Positions 1 to 15,762 of a stretch of DNA of 64,000 nt are shown one piece after another. Positions within the stretch are counted from its first letter, which is position 1. Every line of letters starts with the position of its first letter. The notes beneath the pieces are model-generated. The model searched no databases. It had not been told where the DNA came from and saw nothing but the letters and a program-made list of their open reading frames with translations. Origin of the DNA: Prunella strophiata (taxonomy: Eukaryota > Chordata > Aves > Passeriformes > Prunellidae). The stretch is taken from the NCBI GenBank assembly GCA_036583965.1, contig JAZBQD010000027.1, forward strand, positions 19,953,001 to 20,017,000, read 5' to 3'. A program made the position numbers and the translations under genes.

Positions 1-3000
1 AAAGGGTGTGTCAGGAAGGAACTGTCTTCAGGTAACTCCTCAGAACAGGAGCCTCAGAAAAGAAAAACAAAGCCCCCTGGATAGCCTGTGTTCAAGTGGC
101 AAACACTTTGTGTAGAAGCTGCCAAAAGAGATGGGACCAGAAAGGAACAAAATGAATAGAGAGAATGATGGATAGCTGAGAGGGAAATTTTCATGGCTCT
201 GAAAGTATGATGAAATCTCATCTGGATGGAAGATAGGCAGAGCTTGTAAGGAAGAAGCCATAAGAGAAATAAACTTCACTTAGAGGTGTCCTGTGCTCCA
301 CAGCATGTGTTAGTGACTGTCTTAGACCTTCGCATGTATTTTCAGACACTAAAGAGGATTTCATCAAATCCTGCTTATAACTGACACTCAGGCTATGAAA
401 ATAAAGTGCTTACAGTGGCAAAAGAATTGGGTCTTTCAATATGAGTGTGCATCTGAGAGTGTGTAAGACCTTGGTCTTTGGAGTTTGTTGTTTTAGTGAA
501 GATCACTATTAAATTTTTAATGATGAACTTCGTTACGTTCATTTTCTTTTTTGACATGAACACTTAGAACTCACATGCCTTTTTTTCCACCTCTCTCAAT
601 ACTGATGTAGATTAGCCTAGGCAAAGGAAGGTCAATTCTTTGATTCCTTTTGCTAATATTTAAAAGTACCCAATGATTTGGTATGGCTAAACATTTAGTT
701 TGGTTTAGTCTTGGTAGTGGGTGATCTCTACGGAGCCACTTTAGTTTGCACTGAGGCCATCCAGATTAGAATTACAGACTGTCTAACATTTGGGATTCTA
801 CAAACATTTGCTACCTGGAGCTGTGCAAGTTCCTCAGACAGCTTTCCAGACCCACACAGACAAAAGTTCCATTGAAATGAAAGGCTCTATTCATTTGCAA
901 AAGGGAAGGAAAGGAGCAAGCAAAATTTTAAAGGGTTCTCAGTTCATTTATATAGCTCCTAAAGAAGTCACCAGCTTTAGTTCTAGAACAAGTCTTTCTG
1001 TCTTCATTGTTACATTGCTTTGCTTAATTGCTCCTTTGGACTTCTTCATGCTCCTGTCTGGGATCTTTTTTAAGTGTCTCCCTTACTAAAACACTACCAG
1101 CACATGGTAGAAACAGTGAAGAACAGGTTCAGGTTTCTAAACTCTTACATGCATGAGGAATTTTAGTAATAGGAATAATTCCGGAGAAGTAAATGGGATT
1201 TACTATGCAAGTAAAATTACCTACACGTATGTTTGTAGGATTGGACCCAAGATATTCATTATAAATTGCAAGGTTTTTACATTTTTTGCTTCTTGCAGGC
1301 TTTGAATTTTTAGCCAGAAAGGCTGATTTGGCACCCCTGGAACCACAGCAACTAAAATAAGGAAGAAATATGGGCAACAGCAACTGTTGTTCTAACCTAC
1401 TAATTTTGGGTGGTAGCAAAAACTGTAGCATTGTTGCTAGCATTCCTCAGTTTCAACCAAGTGAAACTTCACCATCTTTTTGCAAACTGAGGTTTTGTTG
1501 TAAATATAGTGACATTTCATACCTTCGAATAAAGAAGAACCCTATATACATCATACTGGAATGTTATCCACTAACTGAAAGAGAATACACTTTTCCAGTT
1601 CCTTGTTTCCATTTTCACAAATTACTGAGGGTTAAACAGCAGAGTTTGGTTTTTTGGTTTTTTTTTTTTTTTCTTTTATAAAAGCATAAATCTGAGTATT
1701 ACTAAAGAATGATGGTTTTTGCCTTGACATAGATCCATGTTCACCACAGAAGCCAAAGGATACATCCCAGTTAAGTATATTCAAATCTGGCTGGTGTGAA
1801 GGGTTTCTGCAGACTTAGTCTTACTGCTCTCTTTAGTTTCCTGTGCTGTTGCTTCATCTTCATCATCTCCTTGACAACTCTTGCCTTCCCCTGGCTGGAC
1901 TTTTCCAGTCTAAGCTGTTGCTGCCAAAATCGTCATCATAATCTATTCTAAATGCTTTTCCTTTCAGCATCTTGAACCCATTTATTGACTTCTCACCTAC
2001 TCAGCACATTATTCTCCTTGTTTTTACCTTTAAAGATGCTGCACAAAATAGAAATTGCTTTGGTCCATATCCTCTTTTTCTTCCATTTGCTTTTCTGCTT
2101 CTTAATATCTCTCATTACACCTCCTTTTGCCTACCCATACCTATCTTAGCTTTGCTGCTTACCAGCCCTGTCTCTTGGAAACAATGAAATTCAGAGGAAG
2201 AAAATGTAATTTCTTTGCTGGTAGTTGTCTCTATTATGTATGGATTAAATTCTTTTTTCACATCTTAAGGAAAGCTAATGTTGTCACTCTTCGCTCCCTA
2301 CCAATTGAACTTCCCATTTTTTGTCTGGCCAGCATGAAGTCAGTTGTAGGATATTTGGGACTTTTGCTTTAATGTTCTGAGTAGCTGTGTGTATTTATGA
2401 TACCACAGAGATGTTGCAGAAGCATAGGCAGTGAATTGTGAGCTGACAGATTAAAGAGAAACAGCAGAGTTAAAATGCAGCAGGTGATCATCTTGATCTC
2501 ATTTCCGACAGCCTGGCCTGCTTTCCTCGCAAATCGGCATGGATCAGACAGATGTCCAGTCAGATGAGCAAGGAGATGCTGGGGATGCTGCCTGGGGGAC
2601 AAGCAGCCTGGGCTTGTACCCCCAGTTCCAGACCCAAATGATCTTGGAGGATCTTCTTCACCCTGTCACTGCTGATTCCCCCTGCTCACCGAGTCTGTCC
2701 TTGAAGATGGGCACCTTGTGTTTCATCAGCTGGGTTTGGGTGGAGGGTGCAAGCCCCTTCGTGGTTTTCTGCACCAGCAGAACTGGATGTGACCACAAGA
2801 TTGATACAATACTTTGGAGATCTGTTGCTTCTATCAGTATTTCACTGTTTAATCTTAGATTTCAAGGAGAGAAATTAATTCTTTGTGTACACTAATTACA
2901 ACAAACCAGTTTCATTTAGCTTGTTGAGCAAACTTGACAAGATAGAAAATACACAAAGCAAATTTTAGCCTCTATTTTTCCTTGTCAGAACAACTTTAAG

Positions 3001-6000
3001 TTCTTTTATTTCTAAATAATAATTATCAGGGGCCACAGCTTGTACTGAGAGACAATTTCCAGCCACAAAAAACAGATAAATTCTGTGAAATTTGGACCTT
3101 GAGTAACACTCAAGTACACTCACATAGGGAGCTCCTCTCTTGGAATGGTTTTGCAAGTCTAGAGAAGCCATGTGTGACTGCTCATCAGAGCACAAATATC
3201 TTAATTCAAAGAGATATTTTCTGATCTGTTTAAATAGTCAGCAAATCACTTCCTTTTTTACAAGCATGTACACTTCAGTGTAAAACCATATACAGCACCT
3301 TAATTTTGTCGAGACAGCAATTTTCAGCAAACTTTATTGTATTTTCAATGTTATCAATATCATCAATTATTATTATTATCAATATAGCTAAATGAAAAAA
3401 TGACCAAATAATGTGATGTCATGTACAGGCCACTGTTCTTTTTCTGATGAAGACTTAAGTGTTTCTAGGCTCTATTTGGTATGAGATGCAAGGATTCCTG
3501 CTAACTTCTTCAGAACATACAGGATTAAATCCATGAATAATAGACACAGTGCCTTCAGTGAGGCCAAGGCTTTACACATATTTGGCAATTAAATTTAAAT
3601 TGCTGGCAGACTAAGTAAAATTTTCATTTTTTTCACAAGCTTTCTTTCATTTATATAATGTATACTTTCATTGTAGTTTAATTATTACCATTTCAGAGCA
3701 AGGGTGTTACACTGATGCTAGGTATTTTGAAGAAGAATAATATTTAAAAATATTTATGTTAATGGAGTATTGATTTAAATATCTCAGCATGTGTGCAGCA
3801 TACTCTTCAACAGTATAAAAACAATTTTTACAGGATTTGTGGATAATATATTTTTCATATGTATTAATATGATTCCTTTAACCAGTTTGTTAAGAAGGAT
3901 AGAGAAGGAAAATAATCAAATCTTGCATACCAAATATGAATTGTTTGACTTTGTGCTTCCTCTCTTGAAAAGAGTTCTTTTCTACATTTCAGTTCTCCAT
4001 TAAGAGACTTACCCTTTTTAAAAGTCTTTTTCTCTTTCCTTTCTTTTACTTGTTTCCACAAGTATCTTAAAAGTACAGCTACCAAATATGGCCACATTTG
4101 TAGAATGTATTTTATATTTGAGCAGATCATCTAAGCAGCAAAGAATGGGAGACTGCTTTGCTAAGTCTGTTTCCACTCAATGATTCCAGCTTCTAGTTCT
4201 ACAAAGCCTTCTGGGAATACATTTTCCTGGTCTGCATTCCAGTAGCTTTTTATTTCCTGTGGCTGTGTCAAAAGCAGTAATAGTAAGTCTAAAGAATGGA
4301 ACAGGTTACTTTATAATATATGTACCATATGGCTTTGCAGCCTTCTTTCTTCATTTGTTTGGAAATGATTGCAGAGGATAATAGTGACTCTGTTCACTAA
4401 TTGCTGTCCCATGTGCCATATTCATATATTTGAACAGGGCTGTCAATGAAGAATTTGTGTTTTCTTTTCGTATTGTCTCAGGTATTTTCTCTTAGATAGT
4501 ATTATGATCAGAGGAAGTTAATTGCAATTTTTTAGAGAAACAGCAACATCTTTTGGATCATCACAAACTCCATAGACTATACACACACTCTGCTTTACTT
4601 ATTGTTTAGATTCAAGTCTGCTTTTCTAGAAACATCACTTTTTCCACTCACCTATTTCTCAGCATCACCTAGCACTCTGGCATCTCCAAATTGACAGTGG
4701 GAAGATGATATCTTACAGAAGCTGTAAATTATCTTAATCAAAACTGCAACACCAGGGCTGCAGCACATAGTGGGATAACATTCTTTATGACATATTTCCA
4801 ACCTCAATCTTTATGAGCTCAGATATAATTTATTAAAAGAACTCCAATTTTAATCAATGTGGTATTTCCCCAGAGTGTTGCTCAACTTTAATTTAAAAGC
4901 TAAACAAATAATATTTTTTTTCAAAATAAAATATACATTTTACTGTACAGTTATAAAATCTTATTGTACCAATTAAAAAAAAAAAGCATTATTAGAAGAT
5001 AGTAATTAAAGTGCTGATATTATGAGAGGATCTCTTGATATTGAAGTACTGCCTACATTTCAGCTTTATTAATTGTTTTATTTATTAATTCTTTAATAAA
5101 TTACAAGCTTCCACAGGGTGTCCTACAATGTAATAAATAGTTTTAATGTTCCATATTGCATAAACCTTCAGTGTTCTCTCTACTTTCAGTGATTTTTATT
5201 TCTGGTTCCTTTTTCCTATCATTACACAAATTGCACTGGGGGATTAGTGCTGGCAGAAAGTTGTGTGCATTTCTGAGCTTTTGGCTTCACCTGGCTGATT
5301 CATCTGAGCCACAGCTGGGACTGGGGGGAAATCAGTGGGAAAAGAGGCTTTAGCATTTTCCCAGTCTTGAATGGCAGGACAGTGGAAGGGACATCCACTC
5401 ACAACTGTTAAAAGCAGCAGAAACAAGCAAGAGCAGTAAAAGCAACAATACTCAGAGGGTTTTTTCCAGTGGAGTATAAAACTGAACAAGGTGAAAGGGA
5501 CAGGGTGAAATAAAAGACACTGAACAGCTAAAGCAGTTGTCTGGAATTGTCTTGTACTTACTGATATATTTAGTTTATAAGTCAGCAGTGCTGAAAGAAG
5601 AAATTAGGGATGTTGATGGAGAAGGGCAGAAAGGGCAAAGGAATCCTGACCAAATAATCTTGTCTTTTAACTTCAACAGACTTTCTGGATAATATAGCAC
5701 CAGGATGGACTCCTGAAACAAAATGAAATGGGGCTTTTATAACCTGCCTTTAATTCTGACACTTTTGAAAGAAACTCACAACCACTGAAGTGTAGCAAGT
5801 ATGCAGAAGAACAAGGATGCCTTGTGGGGCCAGCACACCATTAATCAGCCAGGGTGGGAAATGCAGGGGTGGGTGACTGCTGGGATGAGGTGAAGTGATT
5901 CCTTGGCTGCACAGACTCCTGCCAGTGGGCTTACTTGCAGCCTGGCAGAGATTTCCTACGTGTAACTACAAAATGCTAAAGCAAATTTTCCACTTAAACT

Positions 6001-9000
6001 TTCATAAGACCTTAATCTTGTAAACCAAAGAAAAATCTTCTTATTCCAGCATAGGCCAGTCATGAGGCTGTGACAGTCACAGAGCTGCTGGTTTGTCAGA
6101 GAGAACTCAAGGCTGTTTATGTCTACAGTGCTGCTAAAATGTGTCAGGTGTAAAACCAGCATCTTGAAGCACTCAAAGTTAGATGGACAGCCAAGGCAAA
6201 AAAGGAATAGAAGGAAAAAAGACAGCTATTTAATTTTACACTGGGCTTTTTCACACTATCTATTTACAGTTTTCTGCTTTAAAAATAGTGATTCTGAATG
6301 AAATACTTTAAGAAACTTTTAGATGGTCTCACTCATTATTTATTTTTCTTCATTTTGAAGTTTAGTTCTCACTTCTCTGAAATTCCATGTGCTTGAAGAC
6401 TTGAAATTAGTATGTTTTTTTCCAGTTTATTCTTGTTCACCACAGTACTTATTTCTCAAACATCCTGTCCTTTCTTCCTTTCAAGAAGAAGGACAGAGGG
6501 ACAGAAGGACAAGGGAAATACTTGCCTGACAGGTGAAGACTTGAAGAAGCAAATTATCCAAGGTCTAGTGGTGGCACAAATGAATCGTCATCAGATGAGA
6601 ACAGAAAACAATAGCCAAAATATCAAATTAAGGGAGATAGGGAGCAGCTACAGAATGATAATGTGAGGTTTGCTGAGCTAGATTAGCAACACTTGTTGTT
6701 CTTTGCACTCTGTGACAGAGAAGAGTGAGTTATAAAATACATTTAATCCACAGCACTCTGGAGCACTGAATTTCACTAGTTAACAGACTTTGTGATTCTG
6801 ATCTGATCCTAAAACCTTGTTTGATGCTCCTTGTATCTTCTACAAGGAGAAACTGGGAATATAAATTTCTTACTCACCTTTTCCATGCAATTATTAATTT
6901 AATGAGTGTTTAACTTAATTTTATGACTAATTTTAATCCTTCCCATTTTCCTCTTTTCTGGGTGTAGTTCTAATTAATTTCTTGTATGGAGACAGTCCTG
7001 TGTCCTCTATAGCTTTGTCTGTGCCTGTTTATTCTGTGATGAGGAACTAGAAATGCATGCTAATCAATTCATGTGGAACTTCTTGATTAAATGCAGTAAT
7101 TATAATGTTTCTGTTTCACTCTCAGTTCCTCTTTTAATACCTAAAATTGTAATTGCTCTTTCTGTACAGCACTAAGCACAGAACTGATTAGGAAAACAGG
7201 CACAGTCCTTTATGCTATGCCTTTCATTGCTATAAACCACCAGAATAAGAACTAGCACATTCCACATCCACTGATCCTACTAACCAACCTGTCTCTGCAT
7301 GAGGTGCCATTAATCCACCTGATGCTTTGTAACCTCCACTGGTTGCAGTAATAGCCATGATGGCCAAGTTGAAGATTCTGCTCCTTGGTGAAGCCTGTCT
7401 CAACCCAATCCAGGAATTTTGTGTGAATCAAAAGTGCCTAAAGTTGATCTTCTGGATCTAGGTTTATTCTTGAGCCATGTTCTTAAGAATCATCTTCACA
7501 CAGAATCCAGGAAACCTGCAGAATATGTGGCCAGGACACCTGGCAGCACTTTTGTGAAGTCACCTGAGTTAAAAAGTGGGACCACAACTCAGTGCTTGGT
7601 AGTTCTGCAGAAGGCCATTCTGGAGCATGAGGAATTAGAAGCAAAAGTTAGAGTGAACCTTGGGAGTGGCCAACTCCTTTATTAGCTGCAATCTACCCTT
7701 AACTGAGGAAAAACCTCAAACTCCACTTGAATATAGAAACACTTATTTCTGACTCTCCTGCTTACTTCACTAAAAGCTTTGTTTTATCTCTGCCCTGAAT
7801 GGATTTCAAAGGCTATGTCTATTTCCTGAAATTTTGCTTTGTCCAGAAAAGGAGGCTTGTTTTGAGGATATATTTCTTTAAAGCTTTCTTTTGTTTTTTG
7901 TCACTACAAGAAGAAATCTGTGTTTGTTCTGACTCCATCTGACAACTTTTTTTTTCATTATTAGTCCAAAGGAAAAAGAGAAAGAAGGATTTGTCACTAT
8001 CTAGACAAGAGAGTTTGAGGAATAAATCCAGATGTTGGTATAACTTGAGGGCCTAAGTCAGAATAGAGAATCACAATACAAAGTAAATAATAGTTTATCC
8101 TTCTGCAAGTTTGAATAAGTGAAAAAAAATCTAGGCTCAGATGGTAATTTCCAACAGGCCTTCTAAAATCTCTGTTGAGAAAACTGAGAGGGTAGCAGAA
8201 GGTAACAGAGAGGTATTGTTCATCTCATCAATGTGCAACATACTATTTTATAATATTTGCACAAATAAATAATATCTCTTGATACCTGATGCAAGTAAAG
8301 AGATCCAGTGTCTACCACACTGCCCTGACAAGTGTAATACAGAGTTGTACATAAACAAGTCCCTGGCTCAAGGCAGGATCCTTTCCACTAATATGTTCAG
8401 CCTAACTTATTCCTAACAGGGAAATGGAGGATTCCCTAGGGTAAGCTCTAGACAGCCTGCTGTTACTTTATGCCAGCCATTATTCTCATAGCTCACTCTA
8501 CCCACTGCAAAAGACATTTGGGGGCTTGGACTGAAGGGAAAGAGAAGATCCAGGACAGAATATGTATCTCATTACTGAAAGGGTTCAAGCTGATCCAGGG
8601 TACAGGAGCCCTGACCTGCTGCTGTCTGTGCTGCCACTTAGCCATGCTGAATAAGAGCTTGGCAGGGCTGAGCTTGAAGCCCAGCTTCTGGACAGTGAGC
8701 ATAATTATCTCAGCTTTAAAAGTGTTTGCAAAAGGGAAGACCAGTGCTCAGTAAGGACCTAGTCTGGCAATTACTTAGATATTCAACATATGGCATCTCT
8801 ATTTTCAGTTGTCAGGGTATGTCTGAATTGTATTTTGTGTGTCATTTTGTGGTAGGAAGGAGAGCATATTCATATCCCAAGTATCCATGTCTCCTTATCC
8901 ACTCACATACAGAACCTCTGACTAAGATTCCATGTGTAAATTTGCAATTTCAATCAGGTCATTTCAGTTGAAGGACCCATGTGCATTTGTGCATAGCTGT

Positions 9001-11779
9001 GCTAGACATATATCAGCAGACTGTTTCTTAAGCATCTCTAGTATGAGTGTACTTTGCAGAGTCTGCAGTTGAGTAGATATCCTATGGGTTTTAAAATACT
9101 AATTCAACATGTTATTTTTTAATGCAGAAATTCACAGCTTTTTTATTTTCATATGTTGCTCTTCCCCTTGTCTGCTGATCTCAGTTTTGTTTTGGTGTGG
9201 TTTGGGGTTTTTTTGTGGTTGACAAAGTATTTTGTCCTGAGGTTCAAGATAAAATGGAGACAATGTCTGTGGTTTGATAGGGTAGTTCATTGGAATTAAT
9301 GTGGTAGAATACAGTGTTTCCATTTGCAGCAAAAATAGGTAAAGAGCTACTTTGAAAAAAAAAAAAAAATCTTGTATTTAAACTTCATTTTATTTTCCCC
9401 AGAAGAACAGACTGGAACTTATCAGCTTTAATACCATTGGCGTGGTGAGCAGAGGGAGGCTGCAGATCCCCTATCCCCCCAGTGAGGATTAGCCCAGTGC
9501 TGGGAGCCTGCCCCAGCAGCCCTCCCTGCCAGCCCTGGCACTGCAGAGAGGAAAGGGCAGCTCCCAGGCTCACCCAGAGCCACCCTCATGGACAGAATGT
9601 CTTCTGGGAACTCCTGCCAGCTGGCAGAGGCTGCAGCAGCACACAGGTTGCACTAGTGTGTCCAAAACTGGGAAGAACAGAAAAGCAGGGAGCACAGCCA
9701 GCTCCCTGATGGTCTCCTCTTTGTGCTTCAGTGAAGCAGATAATGTAACACTCAGTGCTTGTGTCAGACACAGTCTGGAAGGATGGCTCCTGGTGCTGCT
9801 GCGGTTTCAGTGCTGTCCCTCTCAATAACAGCAGACAGAGACCATGATCCCAAGAGGGACAGAGGGCCATGAAGTGCCGTGGAGGAGCTGATAAGCCCCA
9901 TCTAAGTTTTCACATGAAGGTATGAGTTAACAGTTGGCTTCACAAGAAATAAAGTGCAGCTAAAGGTAACGTGCTGAAAACCTGTCAGACCCACTGGTCA
10001 GACGTCAAATGCCAGAGGTCTTGTTTAAAACAGGAGTTCAAATGAATTCAGAGGGATTCTAACTGCTCTTCAACCAAAATTTAATAACTAAATACCAGAC
10101 AGATAGCATATCATACTTCCTTATGGTTCAGAAGCAAAGGGAGTTCAGCCTAAAATTCATTTGCAGACATCTGTAAAACACATTGCTGTGGAATGACAAT
10201 AGAGGTGATCCATAACTTGAAGTGGGCACTTGTTCTTTATTATGAGATACAGATACAGTGACACAAAGCATTTCTTTTCAAGTAAAGTGTGCTCAGTAGA
10301 GTCTACAAACACAATACAACTTCATGCCAGACATTGATTTTCTGTTGCTGGTGAACATCTGTTTGATGTACACAGACATCTTGTGATTAGGTTCTGCTCG
10401 GTAGCTAGACCAGCAAATGACAGGGGTGGAGCAGGGGAGGATGAACAGGCTTTCTTTCTGCAAGCAATAAACAAACCATAAATGTGTTTATTTCTACAAA
10501 GAGTGGAAATCAAGATTCAGTGTTCAACAGGTATTTGCTTTCAGCACAGTTTTTCATTGGAGCTGGCTTTATTTTTTATTGACAGTCATCTATAACCCAG
10601 TGTTTTTCCTGGCAGTCTGAATTTAGACTTAATGAATAAGGAGACAACATGTAAATTAATTTATTTTATGCATGAATGACAAACAAACTGACTTACTAAA
10701 TTAATTATCCAAAGAGTGCAGAATAAAAATGCTATAAGCTATTGTTCTTAAGAAATGTTACATCTCACCAGGGTTTAAAATCCACTAATTCTTGTGGGCT
10801 GTAATTTCCAGTTTCAGAAATCTCTCCGTCAGCTCTGTACGTCATTGCAATAAAATCCAGCTGGGGCCAGATCTGACCATGATCCCAGTGTCTGTTCCTG
10901 AGTGACAGCACCAGTGCTGCTGAACAAGCCAGGCATGGCTCCATTCTGCACATCCCAACCAATGCACCCAGCAGCTACAACGGCCAAATGGAGTGTCTGC
11001 TCTGGCCTGCTAGCCAGTTCATACATCTCATATTTGCAAAGATGTATTAGCTAGCTTATTTTCCCTTTGAGCTTGTTTACTATGTATTTTGGAAAGAGGA
11101 CACAAAATCTCCAGTTAAGGCACTGGTTAGAAAATTAGGAAGGGGGGGATTCAGTTCAGAGGTCTGTTAAAGATTCCTAACCACAGCTTATAGGTTCATC
11201 ATCCTTCTCAGTAATATAACTGAGAAACTCTTTTGCTAACCTCATGTCTACCTGGGGCTCTTTTGCCACTTGAGAGGATGTTATACTCTATAAAGCCACA
11301 AGGGAGCCTTGCCTTTAAGACTTGCAAGCCTATCTGTCTTGCCAGATTAAAAACAAAAAAGGCTGAAAGAGCTGCCTAAATTAATTCCTGTAAGAAAAAA
11401 AAAATATTTTTACAAGTTCTCTAAGCACCTATGTAAAGAAGTAGAGAATATCATCCTGTACTAATGACTGGCCTTTTCATTATTCTCAATATTTGCTGTC
11501 CCTGTACTCTCAATGTGAAAGTTTACAATATGACTGGAAGAATCCAAAAGATATTGAATATGTGTTCATTTCATTACTGTAGAATGCCTATGTAATGGAT
11601 TGGTTGTAGTGGAATTCTGATATGTCTCCAAGTTATTATGATTTGAATGCTTTTCCCCAATATCTAACAAAAATCTTCCTTTCTGCACATTGAAACCCAG
11701 TGGTTGCTATCGATACATTTGGCCATTTCTGATAAAAATATTCAGCACAACAATCAGGAACTGATATCTTAGAAAATAG

Positions 11780-11781
<2 letters not shown>

Positions 11782-11824
<43 letters not shown>
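11782..11824. repeat. Poly-T tract, 43 bases
   Basis: An uninterrupted T run in AT-rich intergenic DNA. No retroposed body is recognised next to it. Confidence 0.97.
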
Positions 11825-11826
<2 letters not shown>

Positions 11827-14800
11827 ATTTCTGGTAAACTGATACAGCTCTTTCAAAAGATGTAATAAATATCCAGCCTAGGACTACATACTTTTGGTAC
11901 TTTGATGTCACCTCTTGCACAGTATGTGTTTAAACCCACCATTCCAATATCATAGATTTCCTTCTTGTAGAAATCAAGGAAATTTTGTTCTATCCAATTG
12001 GCAATAAAATGATAAATAAAATATACTTTACTGTATATCAATTACTTGACTATTTCCAAAAGACTAGAAAGGTATAGGTGAGGTTTTTACTCCCTCTGGG
12101 GTAGATACTGAGTCTCAAAGAACATTCATTGTCCTGTAAAAAACACATGAAATGCCTTTAGAATACATAGCCTTGTTGGCAGGTACCTATGGAATATCTT
12201 TGCATTATTCCACAGATGAATGCCTGGAACATGACATAGAATGAAAAATGTCAGAACTTTATACATGGTGCCCAGAAAAGAAACTTCAAACAACTTGTTA
12301 GAGCATACTGCTGTGTATTTTGAAGTCTTAGATTTAGTATTAAACATGAATAACCTATGCAGCAGTAGTCTAAAAGATCCCATAAGAACATTCAGTGTGT
12401 TTTTCATATTTGATGAAATTGCAAACCAACCAGTGAGTATATATGATGATTATATCCAGGTATTTAGTCTTGAATTTTTCAAACTTTTGGCTTTAACTGT
12501 TGCTGCACTTTTTCATGGAAAATAAAAAAATTATGCACATCCAGGCAAACAAAAATTGCCCTGAAGATTATTTCTAACAGATTTCATACTTAGCAAAACA
12601 GCACTACTAAAGATTTACAGATCATTTCTTTTTGTTTTTAAAGGCCTAATCCAAAATCTATTTAAAGTTGATGTGAATGTTTTTATTGAATTCCATGTGC
12701 TCATGACTGTGTAAGTGCAAAAGAATTGCTTTCAACTGGAAGGAGACTTATTAAATACACATACATATTAACTTACATCAAGATATATAGATCAGTATTT
12801 TTTCTAGGAAATGCAGATACATTTAGTAGACTATGTCATAGTAGCATTCTAACCAATTTTTCCTCACTAATGCCTAATATTTGGGAAATGAAACAGTATC
12901 TTTTCCTCAAGAGCAAAATGTAATGGATCCAATAGAGATTTTACTACTGTTAGAACATATAGATTCACTTCTCTGAAATTAGATTGTTAGTTTGCTTACA
13001 AGGAATACATTCGCTAGTATCAATATGTCGTCCTTGAGAAATTCCTGCCCCTACTGCAAGAGCAAGTGAATATGAATTTGGGTATGAATGTGTGAGTGGT
13101 GTCCTTGTGAAAGGCACTCACTCTGCCTGTTAAATACCTGCTCAGTTACTCTGAATACCCTTCTGGTGAGTCCCTTTCTTCCCATTGACACAGGAAGTGA
13201 ACCTATCACTGAACTTGATACCTGTGTTTCATTCATGCCTTGCAGGGGGAAAAACCAAACCAAAACACAACATCTTTAGAAAATATCCAGTAATCAAGAG
13301 TCATGGGAGTTATGGCAAGGTATATATTGTATTATATCATATGACAAGATCACCCTCTGAATTTAGCAGTGCAAGGTTTTACCTGGTTAACATATTAATA
13401 CAATTTTTATTAGATCTGTTTTTTGCATGACACTATCAAACATAAAAATGATGACCCACTGACTGACAAAGTTAGCTAGCACCAAATTTTAGACTAATTC
13501 AGAAAAATTTAATATCTGTGATATATTAGATTAATAAACTGTACATCTGAACAGCACAGTGTTTCATGGCCTAAGAGTTCAGATACCACAAAATGGTGAT
13601 ATTCCAACAGGAATCTCTATAAAGGGTGTTGGTCATTGTATGATTATTTGGATTATGAATACTTGGATTTATATCTGGTTTTATCCTGGGTTGAAATTAA
13701 ATTAGATTCCATTTGTAGAAAATATTTGCTTCACTGTGTCCAGAAAATGGTTTGTTCTTTAGGGTAATAATTATTGAGTGCTGATATACACCACTACACC
13801 CTTCCTCAAACTGTGCTGAAATCAGTGGAAGAAGATACTATTGGAAAGCAACAGCAATTGTAAAAGCCAAAGTGTATTCCATGTGGAAGTGTGCTATTCC
13901 TGCCTTGCACACTGAAATAAGGAACCAGGTATCCTGTGTGGAATTGGCAGTGCACATGCTGACTCTCAGAGTCCTTGGGCAGTGTCAGTCTCACTGGGCC
14001 AGGGCACACTCTGCATTTCTACATGCTACACTGCCAAGCAAATATCACAGGAGAAAGCATTATCTCATTTCAGGAACAAGGGAAAGAGAGTGTAGGCTTG
14101 AGCTACCAAAAAGAAAAAAAACAAAACAGGACTGAGACTGAACTTTTATACACTTGAATGAAAAATTTATGTAAGAAAATTTCATCTCAGAGAATTCACA
14201 GAGCATTGACTAACTGGAGCACAGGTAGACACAAGGAACCAGAAATTGGTGGCTTGTCCTGGTGCTGCTGAGGTGACTGGGAGTACAGCCACTGGTGGGG
14301 CTGAGATTGGTTGCTGCAGTCAGGGGGAAGCACCTTTTGTGCTGCAAAGAGTTTTTGCCTTCTTGGTGCCAACCCAAATAAGCAGAGGTGGCAGTAGCTA
14401 ATGGCAGGTGTGCTGCTCTCTGCTAGGGCACAGGCAGCCTGTCACTGTTAATTGTCCATTTGCATCCAAGTGTGCTGCAGGCATTCAGCCTGGCCAAACA
14501 TGGTGAAAGTAATGCTGGGTTTGCACTTGGAGAAGGAAACAGTTCCCTACAAAGACTGCAAGGAAAAGGAAATAATGACTCCATGGGAACAGGGGTCATG
14601 CAACTTAGCTACAAAAATGAGGATCCTCTGTTTCTTCAAACTGGTGTTCAAATATGCATTTAGCTTTTTGGTGATGCTACACAGTCACACAAAAATGTAT
14701 GTGTAGCCTTTTCTGCCTCTCAAATTTACTTTGTGTTATGAGTTATTGCCTCACAGGGTAGCTAGTGTGCAGAAAGCACTTTTGACGTTGCAGGGAATGA

Positions 14801-15745
14801 GACCTACAATTAAATTTACACAGTTTAATTTAAACACATTATAATTTCCTATTACCAGTACGGATAATGCTGAGTATCAACAAAGCTCTGAGTAGTACAG
14901 TTTCTGGGAATGATGTTAAGCATTTAAGTAATGCTATTGGTGATTAAAATTAATCCCTTTTCTTAGTTCAGTTTCTTATTTGATATCTTCTGGATACATC
15001 AAGGTAATGAGGAATTTAATAAAAGTGCAATAGTTACTTATATATTAGTCCACTGGCAGGAACTGTGAGGTGCCTCATGGAAAAATGTACTCAGCAACTG
15101 TGGAAACTAAAGCTTCTTTTTTTTTTTTTTGCTGATGGCTGCAAAAATGAATCAACTAATTGACTCCATCTATATTTTTACAGTTGGCTCCTAACATATT
15201 CTGAAGTTGTTTTTGAATTTCTGTTTCATGCTTCAAGAACACACTGCCTTTGAAAATGGTCTGATCACCATTATGCTATAAGTAATAATCAATTTATGGT
15301 AGGGTAGAAACATAAATAGCATCCAAATATACTCTACAGAATATGGGAGTCCTTTAACCTGGACAGTTTTTCTGCTTGGTACTGAGAAATAACACACTGA
15401 CATGAAACTGCAAACAGTTGGTATTTTTCATGCCTTTATATTTAAAGATGAAGTAAACAGAAATTATTCATGTGTAAAACCAGTGTGAAACTGGGAGATT
15501 TAGCATTTACAAAGTAATATCTTTGAAATCAGGGTGGGTTTTTAAATTCTTTCATTTTAAGTATTTTTGGTTCAAAACAACGGAAAACAAATTTAACAGC
15601 ATGCCAGATTTTAATTTTTTTCGGAGCATTAAAATGACTCCTCAGAGATTCCAGGAAATTATTTATTCACAATAAATTAGAGCTGCTGAAACTGCCAGCC
15701 AGACTGTCTGCAGCAAAACGTACAAATGTTTTATTGTCTAGCATC

Positions 15746-15762
15746 ATTGGCAGTCTGCCAAT
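15746..15762. promoter_or_regulatory. Perfect NFI-type palindrome
   Basis: attggcagtctgccaat has two perfect 6-bp arms around five bases and matches the full dimer site TTGGCN5GCCAA of nuclear factor I. It lies in a stretch of average composition with no gene. Occupancy cannot be judged from sequence. Confidence 0.45.

Noticed and set aside
2460..2895. Possible retrocopy in a slightly GC-richer patch
   Set aside because: Both strands were read; frames are short and no family motif is visible.
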